Origin: Pseudolabrys sp.
GTDB taxonomy: Bacteria > Pseudomonadota > Alphaproteobacteria > Rhizobiales > Xanthobacteraceae
Assembly (NCBI GenBank): GCA_030684935.1
Contig: JAUXXH010000007.1
Coordinates: 1 to 45,566, forward strand
Length of the DNA stretch: 45,566 nucleotides
Reading direction: 5' to 3'
The position numbers and the translations under genes were made by a program. Shown piece by piece: positions 1-9,699 of this stretch (positions are counted from its first letter, which is position 1; every line of letters starts with the position of its first letter). A model generated the notes under the pieces. The model was given only the letters and a program-made list of their open reading frames with translations. It was not told where the DNA came from and did no database searches.

Positions 1-1
1 C

Positions 2-1141
2 CAGGTCCCGGTCACCTTGCGCGAATATCTGACGCTGATGGAGGCGCTCGACGCCGACCTCGCCGAGCAGACGGTGGAGAATTTCTACTATCTGTCGCGC
101 GCGGCGCTGGTGAAGGACGAGCGCAACCTCGACAAGTTCGACCGGGTGTTCGGCACCGTGTTCAAGGGGCTGGAGAGCCTGCTCGACGCCATGGAGAAGG
201 CGGACATTCCCGCCGAAGGGCTGAAGAAGCTGGCCGAAAAATACCTCACCGAGGAAGAGAAGCAGCAGATCGAGGCGATGGGCTGGGACAAGCTCATGGA
301 GACGCTGCGCCAGCGCCTGAAGGAACAGCAGGGTCGCCATCAGGGCGGCAACAAGTGGATCGGCACCGCCGGCACCTCGCCGTTCGGCGCCCATGGCTAC
401 AATCCCGAGGGTGTGCGGATCGGCCAGGACAAGAACCGCAACAACCGCGCCGTCAAGGTGTGGGACAAGCGCGAGTTTCGGGATCTCGACGGCAATGTCG
501 AACTCGGCATCCGCAACATCAAGATCGCGCTGCGGCGCCTGCGCAAGTTCGCCCGCACCGGCGCCCCCGACGAACTCGACCTCGACACCACGATCCGGGA
601 GACCGCCAACCACGGCTACCTTGATGTGCACATGCGCCCCGAGCGGCGCAACGCGGTCAAGGTATTGGTCTTCTTCGACATCGGTGGGTCGATGGATTCG
701 CACATCGAGCAGGTCGAGGAATTGTTCTCGGCGGCGAAGAGCGAATTCAAGCACATGGAATATTTCTACTTCCACAACTGCCTCTATGAAGGCGTCTGGA
801 AGCAGAACAAGCGGCGCTTCACCGACCGCACCCCGACCTGGGACGTGCTGCATAAATATCCGCACGACTACAAGGTGGTGTTCGTCGGCGACGCCTCGAT
901 GAGCCCCTATGAAGTCATGGTGCCCGGCGGCTCGGTCGAGCATGTCAACGAGGAGGCCGGCTCGGTCTGGCTGGAGCGCATCACCCGCACCTATCCGCAT
1001 GCGGTGTGGCTCAACCCGGTGGCGCAAAAGCACTGGGATTATTCGGAATCCACCACCATCATCCGCCGGCTGTTCTCCGAGCGCATGTACCCGATCACGA
1101 TCGAGGGCCTCGAAGGCGCGATGAAGGAACTGGTGCGGTAG
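2..1141 (+). CDS. VWA domain protein, CoxE-like (5' end outside window)
   Basis: This is a CoxE-type protein with a C-terminal von Willebrand A domain. Relatives are usually encoded beside a MoxR-type AAA+ ATPase and are thought to help mature or load metal into target enzymes; the partner is not visible here. The VWA metal site (MIDAS) is seen as DIGGSMD near nt 676-696. A conserved central stretch GTAGTSPFGAHGYNPEG lies at about nt 364-415. The frame is open to the left edge and reads QVPVTLREYLTLMEAL, which is internal to the usual N-terminus. The TTG at nt 17 is therefore not the true start, and some tens of residues are probably missing. Family call is firm; function is inferred. Confidence 0.88.
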   Translation, partial: QVPVTLREYLTLMEALDADLAEQTVENFYYLSRAALVKDERNLDKFDRVFGTVFKGLESLLDAMEKADIPAEGLKKLAEKYLTEEEKQQIEAMGWDKLMETLRQRLKEQQGRHQGGNKWIGTAGTSPFGAHGYNPEGVRIGQDKNRNNRAVKVWDKREFRDLDGNVELGIRNIKIALRRLRKFARTGAPDELDLDTTIRETANHGYLDVHMRPERRNAVKVLVFFDIGGSMDSHIEQVEELFSAAKSEFKHMEYFYFHNCLYEGVWKQNKRRFTDRTPTWDVLHKYPHDYKVVFVGDASMSPYEVMVPGGSVEHVNEEAGSVWLERITRTYPHAVWLNPVAQKHWDYSESTTIIRRLFSERMYPITIEGLEGAMKELVR

Positions 1142-1150
1142 AAAATAGTC

Positions 1151-1253
1151 GTCATTCCGGGGCGCGCGCAGCGCGAACCCGGAATCCCGACATAATTGGA
1201 AATGAACCGATCGAGATTCCGGGTTCGTCGTCTCCGACGCGCCCCGGAATGAC
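1151..1253. repeat. REP-like nested palindrome (GTCATTCCGGGGCGCG family)
   Basis: The outer arms at 1151-1166 and 1238-1253 are exact 16-bp reverse complements (GTCATTCCGGGGCGCG). An inner pair at about 1173-1185 and 1215-1227 (CGAACCCGGAATC) also matches. Elements of this type are scattered between genes in many Bradyrhizobium relatives. It fills the gap between the VWA gene and the rhodanese gene and could fold into a long hairpin in the transcript. Confidence 0.8.
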
Positions 1254-1272
1254 GGAGCAAGAGGGACCATCA

Positions 1273-1686
1273 ATGCCCCAGACCATCCACACCGGCATCA
1301 AGGCCCTGATGGACGCAGCCAATGCCGAGATCGAGACCTTGAGCGCGGCCGAGGCCATCCCGGCCGCGCAGGACGATGGCGTCGTCATCGTCGACATCCG
1401 CGATCCCCGCGAGATCGAGCGCGAAGGCCGGATCCCCGGCGCGTTCTCCTGCACCCGCGGCATGCTCGAATTCTGGATCGATCCGGACAGCCCTTATGCC
1501 AAGCCGCTGTTCCAGCAGGACAAGAAGTTCATCTTTCATTGCGCCGGCGGCCTGCGCTCGGCGCTGGCGGCCAAGACCGCGCAGGACATGGGACTGAAGC
1601 CGGTCGCGCACGTGGCCGGCGGCTTTGCCGCCTGGCGCGACGCCGGCGGTCCGGTGGAGAAATACGAGCCGAAGAAGAAGGGTTAG
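1273..1686 (+). CDS. Rhodanese-like domain protein
   Basis: A single-domain rhodanese of 137 residues, probably a cytosolic sulfur carrier or sulfurtransferase. The domain starts with VVIVDIRDPREIEREGRIPGA, and the active-site loop is CAGGLRSA, with the persulfide-forming cysteine at about residue 92. It ends with the typical GGFAAWRDAGGP. The ATG at 1273 is preceded by AGAGGGA at a suitable distance, and the longer upstream frame runs back through the palindromic repeat, so this start is preferred. A two-domain sulfurtransferase follows about 170 nt downstream on the same strand, suggesting a sulfur-transfer pair, although a second repeat separates them. Confidence 0.88.
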   Translation: MPQTIHTGIKALMDAANAEIETLSAAEAIPAAQDDGVVIVDIRDPREIEREGRIPGAFSCTRGMLEFWIDPDSPYAKPLFQQDKKFIFHCAGGLRSALAAKTAQDMGLKPVAHVAGGFAAWRDAGGPVEKYEPKKKG

Positions 1687-1702
1687 TACCGCACCAGCGG
1701 CG

Positions 1703-1830
1703 CCATCCTTCGAGGCTCGCAAGTGCTCGCGCCTCAGGATGACGCCTTCTCGTTTCCGTCACCCCCGGATGAGCGCAATTGCGCTCACCGAGAGGTGCCG
1801 TAGCGCAGCGAAGGCCTCGAAGGGCGACGG
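1703..1830. repeat. REP-like palindromic element (CCTTCGAGGC family)
   Basis: The arms CCTTCGAGGC (1707-1716) and GCCTCGAAGG (1814-1823) are exact reverse complements, with further partial pairing towards the centre. This is a second family of interspersed palindrome, distinct from the one at 1151. It separates the two rhodanese-family genes. Confidence 0.6.
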
Positions 1831-1855
1831 AAACCAACGAAGGATCGAGACCAGA

Positions 1856-2716
1856 ATGACATCATCCACCGACGATCCGCTTGTGACCACCGACTGGCTG
1901 GCCGCGCATCTCGACGATCCCAAAATCAAGATCATCGACGCCTCCTCCAAATTGCCCGGCGTGCTGCCGCTGCCGTCGGAGGATTATCTCGGCGGGCATA
2001 TCCCGGGCGCGGTGTTCTTTGACGTCAACGCCATCGCCGCGCCCGATGACCCGCGGCCGCATATGTATCCCGATGCCGCGCAGTTCGCGCGCGACGTCGC
2101 CGCGCTCGGCATTTCCTCCGACGATACCGTGGTGGCCTATGATTCCGGCGGCTGGACCGCGGCCCCGCGGGCGTGGTGGATGTTTCTGTCGTTCGGCCAT
2201 TCCAATGTGAAGGTGCTGGATGGCGGCCTGAAGAAATGGCTGCGCGAAGGCCGCCCGACGCATTCCGGCAAGGTCACGCCGAAGCCCGGCAAGTTCCGGG
2301 CAAATCTCGATTCCAGCTATGTCCGCAGCCAGCAGCAATTGGTGGACAATCTGCAAACCGGGGCCGAGCAGGTGGTCGATGCGCGGGCACGGCCGCGTTT
2401 CGAGGGCACGGTTGCCGAGGTGTGGCCGGGCCGCCGCTCGGGGCACATTCCGGGCAGCCGCAACGTGCCCTATTCCGAATTGTTCGATGCCGGCACCGGC
2501 CAGATGAAGCCGCTGGAGGATTTGCGCAAGGCGTTCGCGGGAGCGGGTGTCGACCTGACAAAGCCGATCGTGACCAGCTGCGGTTCCGGCGTCTCCGCGC
2601 TGGTGTTGACGCTGGCGCTGTATCGGCTCGGCGTGCGCGGCTCAGCGCTGTATGACGGCTCGTGGGCCGAATGGGGTCTGCCCGAGGGACCGCCGGTCGC
2701 GACCGGCCCGGCCTGA
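1856..2716 (+). CDS. sseA: 3-mercaptopyruvate sulfurtransferase (SseA-type)
   Basis: A two-domain rhodanese of 286 residues, the usual SseA length. The N-terminal domain is structural (DWLAAHLDDPKIKIIDAS, GHIPGAVFFDVNAIA). The C-terminal domain carries the active-site loop TSCGSGVSALVL at about residues 239-250. The CGSGVSA loop is the mercaptopyruvate-type signature rather than the CRxGx[RT] loop of thiosulfate enzymes. The enzyme would move sulfur from 3-mercaptopyruvate to cyanide or thiol acceptors in the cytosol. The ATG at 1856 is chosen because residues upstream of it in the frame come from the repeat. It ends 4 nt from the stop of the convergent gene at 2721. Confidence 0.92.
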   Translation: MTSSTDDPLVTTDWLAAHLDDPKIKIIDASSKLPGVLPLPSEDYLGGHIPGAVFFDVNAIAAPDDPRPHMYPDAAQFARDVAALGISSDDTVVAYDSGGWTAAPRAWWMFLSFGHSNVKVLDGGLKKWLREGRPTHSGKVTPKPGKFRANLDSSYVRSQQQLVDNLQTGAEQVVDARARPRFEGTVAEVWPGRRSGHIPGSRNVPYSELFDAGTGQMKPLEDLRKAFAGAGVDLTKPIVTSCGSGVSALVLTLALYRLGVRGSALYDGSWAEWGLPEGPPVATGPA

Positions 2717-2720
2717 AACC

Positions 2721-3533
2721 TCAGCGGCTTCGGGTGGTGATCGTCGGCTGCGCGAACGGATCGGCGGCCTGTTGTTGAGCCGCCTGTCGCGCGCGCAGCG
2801 CTTTCCTGCGCCGCTCGGCGGCGCGCCGCGCCTGCAGGCGCTTTTTGGCGAGGCTCTTGTCGGGCTTGGCGATGGCCTTCGCCGGCGGCTGCGTCTGGAT
2901 CGCAGCGGACGGAGCGCCCAAGGTGGCGGTTTTGGGTGCGATGATATCGGTGCCGGCCGCGGGGGGCACGGCGGCGGCGTCAGGTGCGGGCGCAATGGCT
3001 TCATTTGCCGGCGGCAAGACCGAATTTGACGGCAAGACCGGATTTGCCGGCGGCAAGACCGGCTCTGTCGTCGCGATGCTGGTTTCCTCGGCGGGGGCGG
3101 GGGCCGGGGTGTCGGCAGGGGGCGCCTCGCTTTGCACGGAAATTTCCGGAACCGGCATTTCGGGCTTCGCGGGCTCCGGCTGGGTGTCGAGCGGCTCCAG
3201 CGCGACGATTTTTTCGGGCTGATCCGGCATCGGGGCGATCGCCGGTGGCTCGGTTGGCGCCGCGGTCGCCGGGTTACTGTCCGTGGCGGCCGGTTGCTCC
3301 GGCTCGGGTTCCACGCGCAGCGTCGCCAGCACAGGGATTGACGCTTCCGTTGGGGATTCCCTGGGGGCTTCGTTCTGCCGGGCGAATATCGGCTCCGGCG
3401 CCACCCGCCATGCAGGAGCGCTGGCAAATTCCTCGTGGGCCGCGCGGAGCAGGGCCGCCGCGCCAAGTCCGAACACCAGGACCGACATCGACAGCACGAT
3501 TGCGGCGAGCAGAAAACGAAAGCCGGGGAGCAT
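2721..3533 (-). CDS. Conserved hypothetical, proline/alanine-rich membrane-anchored protein
   Basis: A protein of 270 residues with one N-terminal hydrophobic segment (about residues 7-30, FRFLLAAIVLSMSVLVFGLG). It is followed by a conserved AAALLRAAHEEFAS and then a long low-complexity Pro/Glu/Ala region with short repeats such as PANPVLPSNSVLPPANEA. The C-terminus is basic (AKKRLQARRAAERRRKALRAR). It looks like a single-pass inner-membrane protein with a disordered domain. The start at 3533 (MLPGFRFLL) places the membrane segment at the N-terminus; the frame extends 22 residues further without similarity to a signal sequence. No function is known to me. It is divergent from the L,D-transpeptidase at 3880. 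Confidence 0.72.
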   Translation of the reverse strand: MLPGFRFLLAAIVLSMSVLVFGLGAAALLRAAHEEFASAPAWRVAPEPIFARQNEAPRESPTEASIPVLATLRVEPEPEQPAATDSNPATAAPTEPPAIAPMPDQPEKIVALEPLDTQPEPAKPEMPVPEISVQSEAPPADTPAPAPAEETSIATTEPVLPPANPVLPSNSVLPPANEAIAPAPDAAAVPPAAGTDIIAPKTATLGAPSAAIQTQPPAKAIAKPDKSLAKKRLQARRAAERRRKALRARQAAQQQAADPFAQPTITTRSR

Positions 3534-3879
3534 GAACCGATTTCCGCCTTCGCAGCGCGGCTGGGAAGGCCTCTTGGACCGTGGGAACGCGGTGACCACA
3601 CAATTTGACCGGCTTCGCGAGGCGGGCCGCCGCCGGCGCGCAGCGAATCAGGCTGGTTTCAGGATAGCGCAACCGCTTGTCAGGCGTTTGCACCAATTTG
3701 CCGGTGCGGACCCCGGCCGACCCCGTTTTCTTGCGGGTGCGGCACCGCTGCCACGCTGCCCGATTCATCACAATGTCCCGAAATCGGGCCCGATTTCGCG
3801 GATTTGTCTTGAATGCGCCGCTATCTTCCGCCATCTGCCGTTAACGGTCCGGTGTCGGCTTGGGGTCTATACAAGAGCG
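3534..3879. other. Intergenic region between divergent genes
   Basis: This 346-nt spacer lies between the membrane protein (minus strand) and the L,D-transpeptidase (plus strand). It must hold both promoters. The only structure I can point to is the 20-bp perfect palindrome at 3779-3798. No gene is seen. Confidence 0.5.
3779..3798. promoter_or_regulatory. 20-bp perfect palindrome upstream of an L,D-transpeptidase
   Basis: CGAAATCGGGCCCGATTTCG is its own reverse complement over 20 bp and lies 82 bp before the ATG at 3880. It is not followed by a T-run, so it is more likely a dimeric-regulator site than a terminator. The regulator is unknown. Confidence 0.4.
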
Positions 3880-5082
3880 ATGATGATCAAACGCATTCTG
3901 ACGATTTGTGCTGCCTTGGCGGCGGGCGCGGCGGGAACCTCGCTTGGGGCTTCCCTTGCGCTGGCGCAAGGCTATTCGCAGCCCTCCGGTCCGCTGTACT
4001 CGGCAGCGCCGGCGCCCTATCCGCCCGGCGGATATGTTGTCGACGAACGCCGCGTCCCCGGCACGCCGGATTTCGACGCGCTTGACGACGATGACGAGGC
4101 GCCGAATGCGGGGAATTCCATCGCGCTGTCGCCCCCCGGTCCGGTGCTTTCGCCTGACGATCCGCGTTATGGCAGGCCGGACAGCCGGCCGATCTATTCC
4201 GACCGCACCCCGGGTCCGATCCTGTCGCCGAATGATCCGCGCTACGGTCGTCCCGATGGACCGCCGCCGGTGATCTATTCGGACCGTCCGGCCGGTCAAC
4301 CGCAACAAGCATATTCGGATCGCGGCAATGAGGACCCTCGCTCGCTGCGACCGCCGGGAGCTGTCGGCGAGCCCGCCGGCGTGACCGGCGCCTTGCAGCC
4401 GCAGGGCGCCCCGCAGCAGGGGGCCGACGGCCGTCCGATCGTATTGTCGGCCCTGCCGCCCGAGGAACAGCCCGAAACCGGTCCGGCGCAATTGCCGCCG
4501 CACCTGCGCAAGCAGGAAGTGGCCTTCGCCACCAAGGAACCGGCGGGAACGCTGGTCGTCGATACCCCCAACACCCACCTCTATTATGTCCTGGGCAACG
4601 GGCGGGCGATCCGCTACGGCGTCCGCGTCGGCCGCGACGGCTTCACCTGGAACGGCGTGCAGAAGGTCACGCGCAAGGCCGAGTGGCCGGATTGGCATCC
4701 GCCGACCGAGATGATCGAACGTCAGCCCTATCTGCCGCGCTTCATGGCCGGCGGCCCCGGCAACCCGATGGGCGCGCGCGCCATGTATCTCGGCTCCACG
4801 GTCTATCGCATCCACGGCACCAACCAGCCTTCGACCATCGGCAAATTCGTTTCGTCGGGCTGCATCGGCATGCTGAACGAGGACGTTGCGGACCTGTTCG
4901 ACCGGGTCAAGGTCGGCACCCGTGTGGTCGTGCTCCCCGGCGGCGCGCCGCCGGCGACAACCGCGACCGCTTCGGTTCAGCCGCCGCCCGCTCAAGGCAC
5001 GGCGCAAGCGTCGAGCGCGCCGGTGCCCGGCATGCAGCCCACCGTGGTGCCGCCGCTGCCCGCGCCGGTGACGGTAAGGTAA
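3880..5082 (+). CDS. L,D-transpeptidase (YkuD), secreted, proline-rich N-terminal region
   Basis: A 400-residue periplasmic peptidoglycan cross-linking enzyme or L,D-carboxypeptidase. A signal peptide of about 30 residues ends at LALAQ. A Pro/Gly/Asp-rich linker follows, with a tandem motif (SPDDPRYGRPD then SPNDPRYGRPD, each near a YSDR). The YkuD domain occupies about residues 215-350: GTLVVDTPNTHLYYVLGNG, YRIHGTN (His about 312) and SSGCIGMLNED (Cys about 328). The Arg normally found two residues after the catalytic Cys is Gly here, unlike the two other YkuD proteins in the window. The C-terminal tail is Pro/Ala rich. Two adjacent ATGs (3880, 3883) are equally possible. An intrinsic terminator follows at 5108. 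Confidence 0.92.
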   Translation: MMIKRILTICAALAAGAAGTSLGASLALAQGYSQPSGPLYSAAPAPYPPGGYVVDERRVPGTPDFDALDDDDEAPNAGNSIALSPPGPVLSPDDPRYGRPDSRPIYSDRTPGPILSPNDPRYGRPDGPPPVIYSDRPAGQPQQAYSDRGNEDPRSLRPPGAVGEPAGVTGALQPQGAPQQGADGRPIVLSALPPEEQPETGPAQLPPHLRKQEVAFATKEPAGTLVVDTPNTHLYYVLGNGRAIRYGVRVGRDGFTWNGVQKVTRKAEWPDWHPPTEMIERQPYLPRFMAGGPGNPMGARAMYLGSTVYRIHGTNQPSTIGKFVSSGCIGMLNEDVADLFDRVKVGTRVVVLPGGAPPATTATASVQPPPAQGTAQASSAPVPGMQPTVVPPLPAPVTVR

Positions 5083-5107
5083 AGAGATCGAGCAAAATCA
5101 TTGTATG

Positions 5108-5135
5108 AAAAAGGCCCGCGGAAGCGGGCCTTTTT
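5108..5135 (+). terminator. Rho-independent terminator
   Basis: AAAAA, then stem GGCCCGC, loop GGAA, stem GCGGGCC and TTTTT. It is symmetrical, so it could end transcription from both directions: the L,D-transpeptidase on plus and the dehydrogenase on minus. Confidence 0.9.
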
Positions 5136-5139
5136 AATT

Positions 5140-5223
5140 CGTCATTGCGAGCGAAGCGAAGCAATCCAGCTTTCTTTGTATTGCGGCATGGATTGCTTCG
5201 TCGCTACGCTCCTCGCAATGACG
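5140..5223. repeat. REP-like palindrome (CGTCATTGCGAGCGAAGC family)
   Basis: The left arm begins CGTCATTGCGAGCGAAGCG and continues to AAGCAATCCA. The right arm is the imperfect complement TGGATTGCTTCG...CGCAATGACG. This family is abundant between genes in Bradyrhizobium and Rhodopseudomonas relatives. It lies between a terminator and the stop of the dehydrogenase gene. Confidence 0.85.
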
Positions 5224-5248
5224 GCGGATAGTCCGTCGGTCACGCGCG

Positions 5249-6208
5249 CTACGCCAGTCGTCGCAGCGGCTCGCCCTTGAACCAGGCGTCGATGCCCTCG
5301 ACCATCTGGCCGTAGTGGTGGCGAAAACTCTCCTCGGTGACGTAGCCGAGATGCGGCGTCAGTACGAGGTTGTCGAGCTTGCGGAATGGATGGTCCACCG
5401 GCAGCGGCTCGACCGAGAACACGTCGACCGCGGCGCCGGCGATCTTCTTCTGCTGCAGGGCCTGCAGAAGTGCGTCTTCGTCGATGATCGGGCCGCGCGC
5501 GGTGTTGACGATGTAGCTGGTCGGCTTCATCCGGGCGAGGTCCGCGGCCCCCACCAGTCCGCGCGAGCGCTGGCTCAGCACCACATGGACGGTGACGATG
5601 TCGGCGGTGGCGAACAATTCCTCCTTGCTGGCGTAGCCGACCCCGACTTCCTTGCATCGCTCCGGCGTCAGGTTCTGGCTCCAGGCGATCACGTTCATGC
5701 CGAACGCCTGTGCCAGTCCTGACACCTTGGCGCCCAGCTTGCCGAGGCCGACCACGCCGAGCGTCCTGCCCTCGATCTCGATCCCGGCGAATTTCTGCAA
5801 GGGCTCGCCGGCATGCATGCGCGCGTTCTCGCGCCCGATGTTGCGGGTCAGTTCCAGGATCAGGCCCATGGTCAGCGGCGCGGTCGGATCGCGGGAAAAT
5901 TGCGTCCCGCACAGCACCACGCCCTGGTCCTTCGCGGCCTCCAGATCGAGCGCGGCATTGCGCATGCCCGAGGTGATGAACAGTTTCAGCCTGGGCAGGG
6001 CCGCGAACAAGGCGCGCGGAAACGGCGTGCGCTCGCGCATCGCGCAGATGATCTCGAAATCCTTCAGCGCGTCGGCGGCGGCCTGCTGCGAAGCAAAGGG
6101 CTGGTCGAACACGGTGACGTCGACGCGATCGGAAACCCTGGACCAGTCCGCGAGCGTCAAGGCCACGTTGAGATAGTCATCGAGAATTGCACAGCGCAGC
6201 CGCGTCAT
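5249..6208 (-). CDS. D-2-hydroxyacid dehydrogenase family protein
   Basis: An NAD(P)-dependent oxidoreductase of 319 residues from the formate/glycerate dehydrogenase family. It has the Rossmann motif GVVGLGKLG at about residue 150, the substrate-binding Arg in NTARGPIIDE, the Glu in VDVFSVEPLP and the catalytic His in LTPHLGYVTEE. The substrate cannot be deduced. Variants beginning MTRLRCAILDDYLNVAL are common in rhizobiales and usually lack an assigned substrate. The ATG at 6208 gives the normal family length. It appears monocistronic. Confidence 0.9.
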   Translation of the reverse strand: MTRLRCAILDDYLNVALTLADWSRVSDRVDVTVFDQPFASQQAAADALKDFEIICAMRERTPFPRALFAALPRLKLFITSGMRNAALDLEAAKDQGVVLCGTQFSRDPTAPLTMGLILELTRNIGRENARMHAGEPLQKFAGIEIEGRTLGVVGLGKLGAKVSGLAQAFGMNVIAWSQNLTPERCKEVGVGYASKEELFATADIVTVHVVLSQRSRGLVGAADLARMKPTSYIVNTARGPIIDEDALLQALQQKKIAGAAVDVFSVEPLPVDHPFRKLDNLVLTPHLGYVTEESFRHHYGQMVEGIDAWFKGEPLRRLA

Positions 6209-6373
6209 GGAAAGGTCCGTTCATGGCGATGATGACGGGCGGAAACGCGCCGTCGGGGAAGCGCCATGGTCGCGCGCAATCGGCGGGCGCGCAAGCGTCC
6301 GCGGCACCAAAAGCGCCCGCGGTCACGAAAGCGTCGGAGTCACGAAAGCGTTGGGTTCAAATGCCGGTTGAAA

Positions 6374-6580
6374 TCAGCTCGAATGCCGTTGCCGCGATCC
6401 GGCCTGCTTGGCGCGCCAGGCCGGGCCGGGGCCGCGCATATAATGCAGTTCCGGCCGGTAGGTGTTGAAGGCCCGGGCGAGGAACTGGCGCCAGAAATCG
6501 CGGATTTCGACCAGAGGATGGGCGCGTCCGTTGCGGCGTTCCGCCGGGGAGGAGAGCTGTTCTGACGTGATCGTTGCCAT
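6374..6580 (-). CDS. Small conserved hypothetical protein (68 aa)
   Basis: The product starts MATITSEQLSSPAERRNGRA and contains an aromatic, basic core EIRDFWRQFLARAFNTYRPELHYMRG. No signal peptide or membrane segment is seen. I prefer the ATG at 6580, preceded by GGAAGGCAGG, over the upstream start at 6664, whose extra residues look non-coding. The function is unknown; the composition suggests a small basic cytosolic protein. Confidence 0.5.
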   Translation of the reverse strand: MATITSEQLSSPAERRNGRAHPLVEIRDFWRQFLARAFNTYRPELHYMRGPGPAWRAKQAGSRQRHSS

Positions 6581-6809
6581 GACGGACCTGCCTTCCTGCC
6601 GGGCGACTTCTGTCGCGCGGAGCGCTTTCTGTGGCGCTGGCAGGCACTTTCGAGCGGGAGTCATTAAAAGAAGGTTTCAATTGCACCTACCCGTAGTGAT
6701 ACTGGTGAACGGATAGAAAACGCAGCCCCCGCGGTTGCCCTTTGGGGCCCGTGCCGCTACATCAGCGGCAGCAAATTTCCGTAAAATCCACGGTTTCCAA
6801 GGGATCGCG

Positions 6810-8459
<1,650 letters not shown>

Positions 8460-8492
8460 CTCGCAGGCCGGCCCGAGCGATTAAGCGACTTC

Positions 8493-9089
8493 TCACTTCA
8501 CCACGACGGTCGTGCCGACAGGGACCCGCTTATAAAGATCGGCCACGTCGGTGTTCCTCATCCGGAAACAACCGGACGACTCGGCTTCGCCGACCGAGTC
8601 CGCATCGGGCGAGCCGTGAATCCGGTAGAGCGTGCTGCCGAGATACAGCGCGTGCGTGCCGAGCGGATTTTCCGGATCGCCGCCCTTCATGTGCCGCGGC
8701 ACATCCGGTTGCCGCGCGATCATTTCCGGCGGCGGCGTCCAGGACGGATTCACTTTTTTCGCGGTGATCTTGTGCGTGCCCTTCCACTGGAAGCCGGACC
8801 GGCCCACGCCGATGCCGTAGCGCAGCGCCGAGCCGTTTCCTTCGATGAGATAGAGCCACCGCGCCGTCGTATCGACGACAATGGTGCCCGGCGCATATTT
8901 GCTTGGATAGCGCACGGTGGTGCGGCCGAGGCCGGTGCCGTCCAGGCCGAAGATATTGTAGACGCCCTTCTTGGACGCGCCGCCGCGCAGCATCTCCATC
9001 CGCTCATTGTCGGACTGGGCGTTCGCGAGACTGAAAGAACCAAGCAAGGCTGCGATCGCAGCCGCGGTCGCAATATGACGTATCGACAC
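8493..9089 (-). CDS. L,D-transpeptidase (YkuD), secreted
   Basis: A compact 198-residue periplasmic YkuD enzyme. The signal peptide is MSIRHIATAAAIAALLGSFSLANAQ (about 25 residues). The domain runs from GTIVVDTTARWLYLIEGNG to the C-terminus, with His in YRIHGS (about 158) and the nucleophile in SSGCFRMRN (Cys about 174, Arg present). It is related to the transpeptidases at 3880 and 18843, sharing ALRYG[IV]GVGR-type motifs and a PPPEMI[AE]RQP block. It is transcribed toward ettA and lies between the ettA 3' end and the duplicated copy of that end, suggesting it arrived or was rearranged there as a unit. Confidence 0.93.
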   Translation of the reverse strand: MSIRHIATAAAIAALLGSFSLANAQSDNERMEMLRGGASKKGVYNIFGLDGTGLGRTTVRYPSKYAPGTIVVDTTARWLYLIEGNGSALRYGIGVGRSGFQWKGTHKITAKKVNPSWTPPPEMIARQPDVPRHMKGGDPENPLGTHALYLGSTLYRIHGSPDADSVGEAESSGCFRMRNTDVADLYKRVPVGTTVVVK

Positions 9090-9170
9090 GAGGTCAATCC
9101 TTCCAGATGGAATTTGTACGCGTTGCAGGGATTGAGCCTACGGGATCTCTCGTGCGCGGGCAATTGCCCA

Positions 9171-9294
9171 CGAAGGCGACAGCTATGGCGAAAGGTTCGA
9201 GGGCAACTTCCAGGACGACGAGGAGGACAAGATGCGCCGGCTCGGCCAGGACTCCATCATTCCGCACCGGCTGAAGTACAAGAAGTTCAGCCGG
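9171..9294 (+). pseudogene. Duplicated 3'-terminal fragment of ettA
   Basis: The fragment translates in frame to GDSYGERFEGNFQDDEED, then [20 protein letters not shown], matching the ettA C-terminus. There are no indels against 8333-8456 and about ten substitutions. Several are synonymous (for example both Ile codons, and Leu and Gly codons), so the copy resembles a different ettA allele rather than a freshly duplicated, neutrally decaying scrap. It lacks a stop in place and a start of its own. It ends 6 nt before the stop codon of the convergent vapC gene. Confidence 0.88.
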
Positions 9295-9300
9295 CAGCTC

Positions 9301-9699
9301 TCACGGCGCGATGAGCTTTACGGCTGGAAAGTAACTGCGATAGGGCCGCTCGTCGCGGGTCAGGATCGGGACGCGATTGACCTCGGCATGGGCGCCGAGA
9401 AAGAAATCGGGAATAACGGTCGTTCTGATGCCGCCAGCCGAGCGGTATTTTCTGTAAGCCTTGCCTGCCACGAACAGGCCGGCCGTCGGGATGCGCTCGA
9501 ATGCAATGCTCAAGGTCGCAAGGGCGGCTGTCACATCGGCTTCGCTGCGAAGACGTGCAGAGAGTTCGGCAAAAACGATCTCATTGGTGGCGAGAGGGCC
9601 TCGGCGGCGGCACTCATCAAGACGATCTACAGACCAAGTCTGCCATTCGGAATCGGGACTAAGGACGTCGACAATGACATTGGTATCGACCAGCGTCAT
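9301..9699 (-). CDS. vapC: PIN-domain toxin of a VapBC-type system
   Basis: A 132-residue PIN-domain ribonuclease, the presumed toxin. The acidic metal-binding residues are visible: Asp in MTLVDTNVIVD (residue 5), Glu in IVFAELS (about 45), Asp in IPDFFLGAHA (about 98), and a final Asp in LTRDERPYRSYFP. The start overlaps the antitoxin stop by 4 nt (ATGA), so translation is coupled. The 3' end abuts the ettA fragment. PIN toxins of this type cleave structured RNAs such as tRNA or rRNA; the target here is unknown. Confidence 0.92.
   Translation of the reverse strand: MTLVDTNVIVDVLSPDSEWQTWSVDRLDECRRRGPLATNEIVFAELSARLRSEADVTAALATLSIAFERIPTAGLFVAGKAYRKYRSAGGIRTTVIPDFFLGAHAEVNRVPILTRDERPYRSYFPAVKLIAP

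Noticed and set aside
3841..5007. 388-codon open frame on the minus strand opposite the L,D-transpeptidase
   Set aside because: It is an Arg-rich antisense shadow of a clear YkuD gene with signal peptide and active site; long antisense frames are expected at this GC content.
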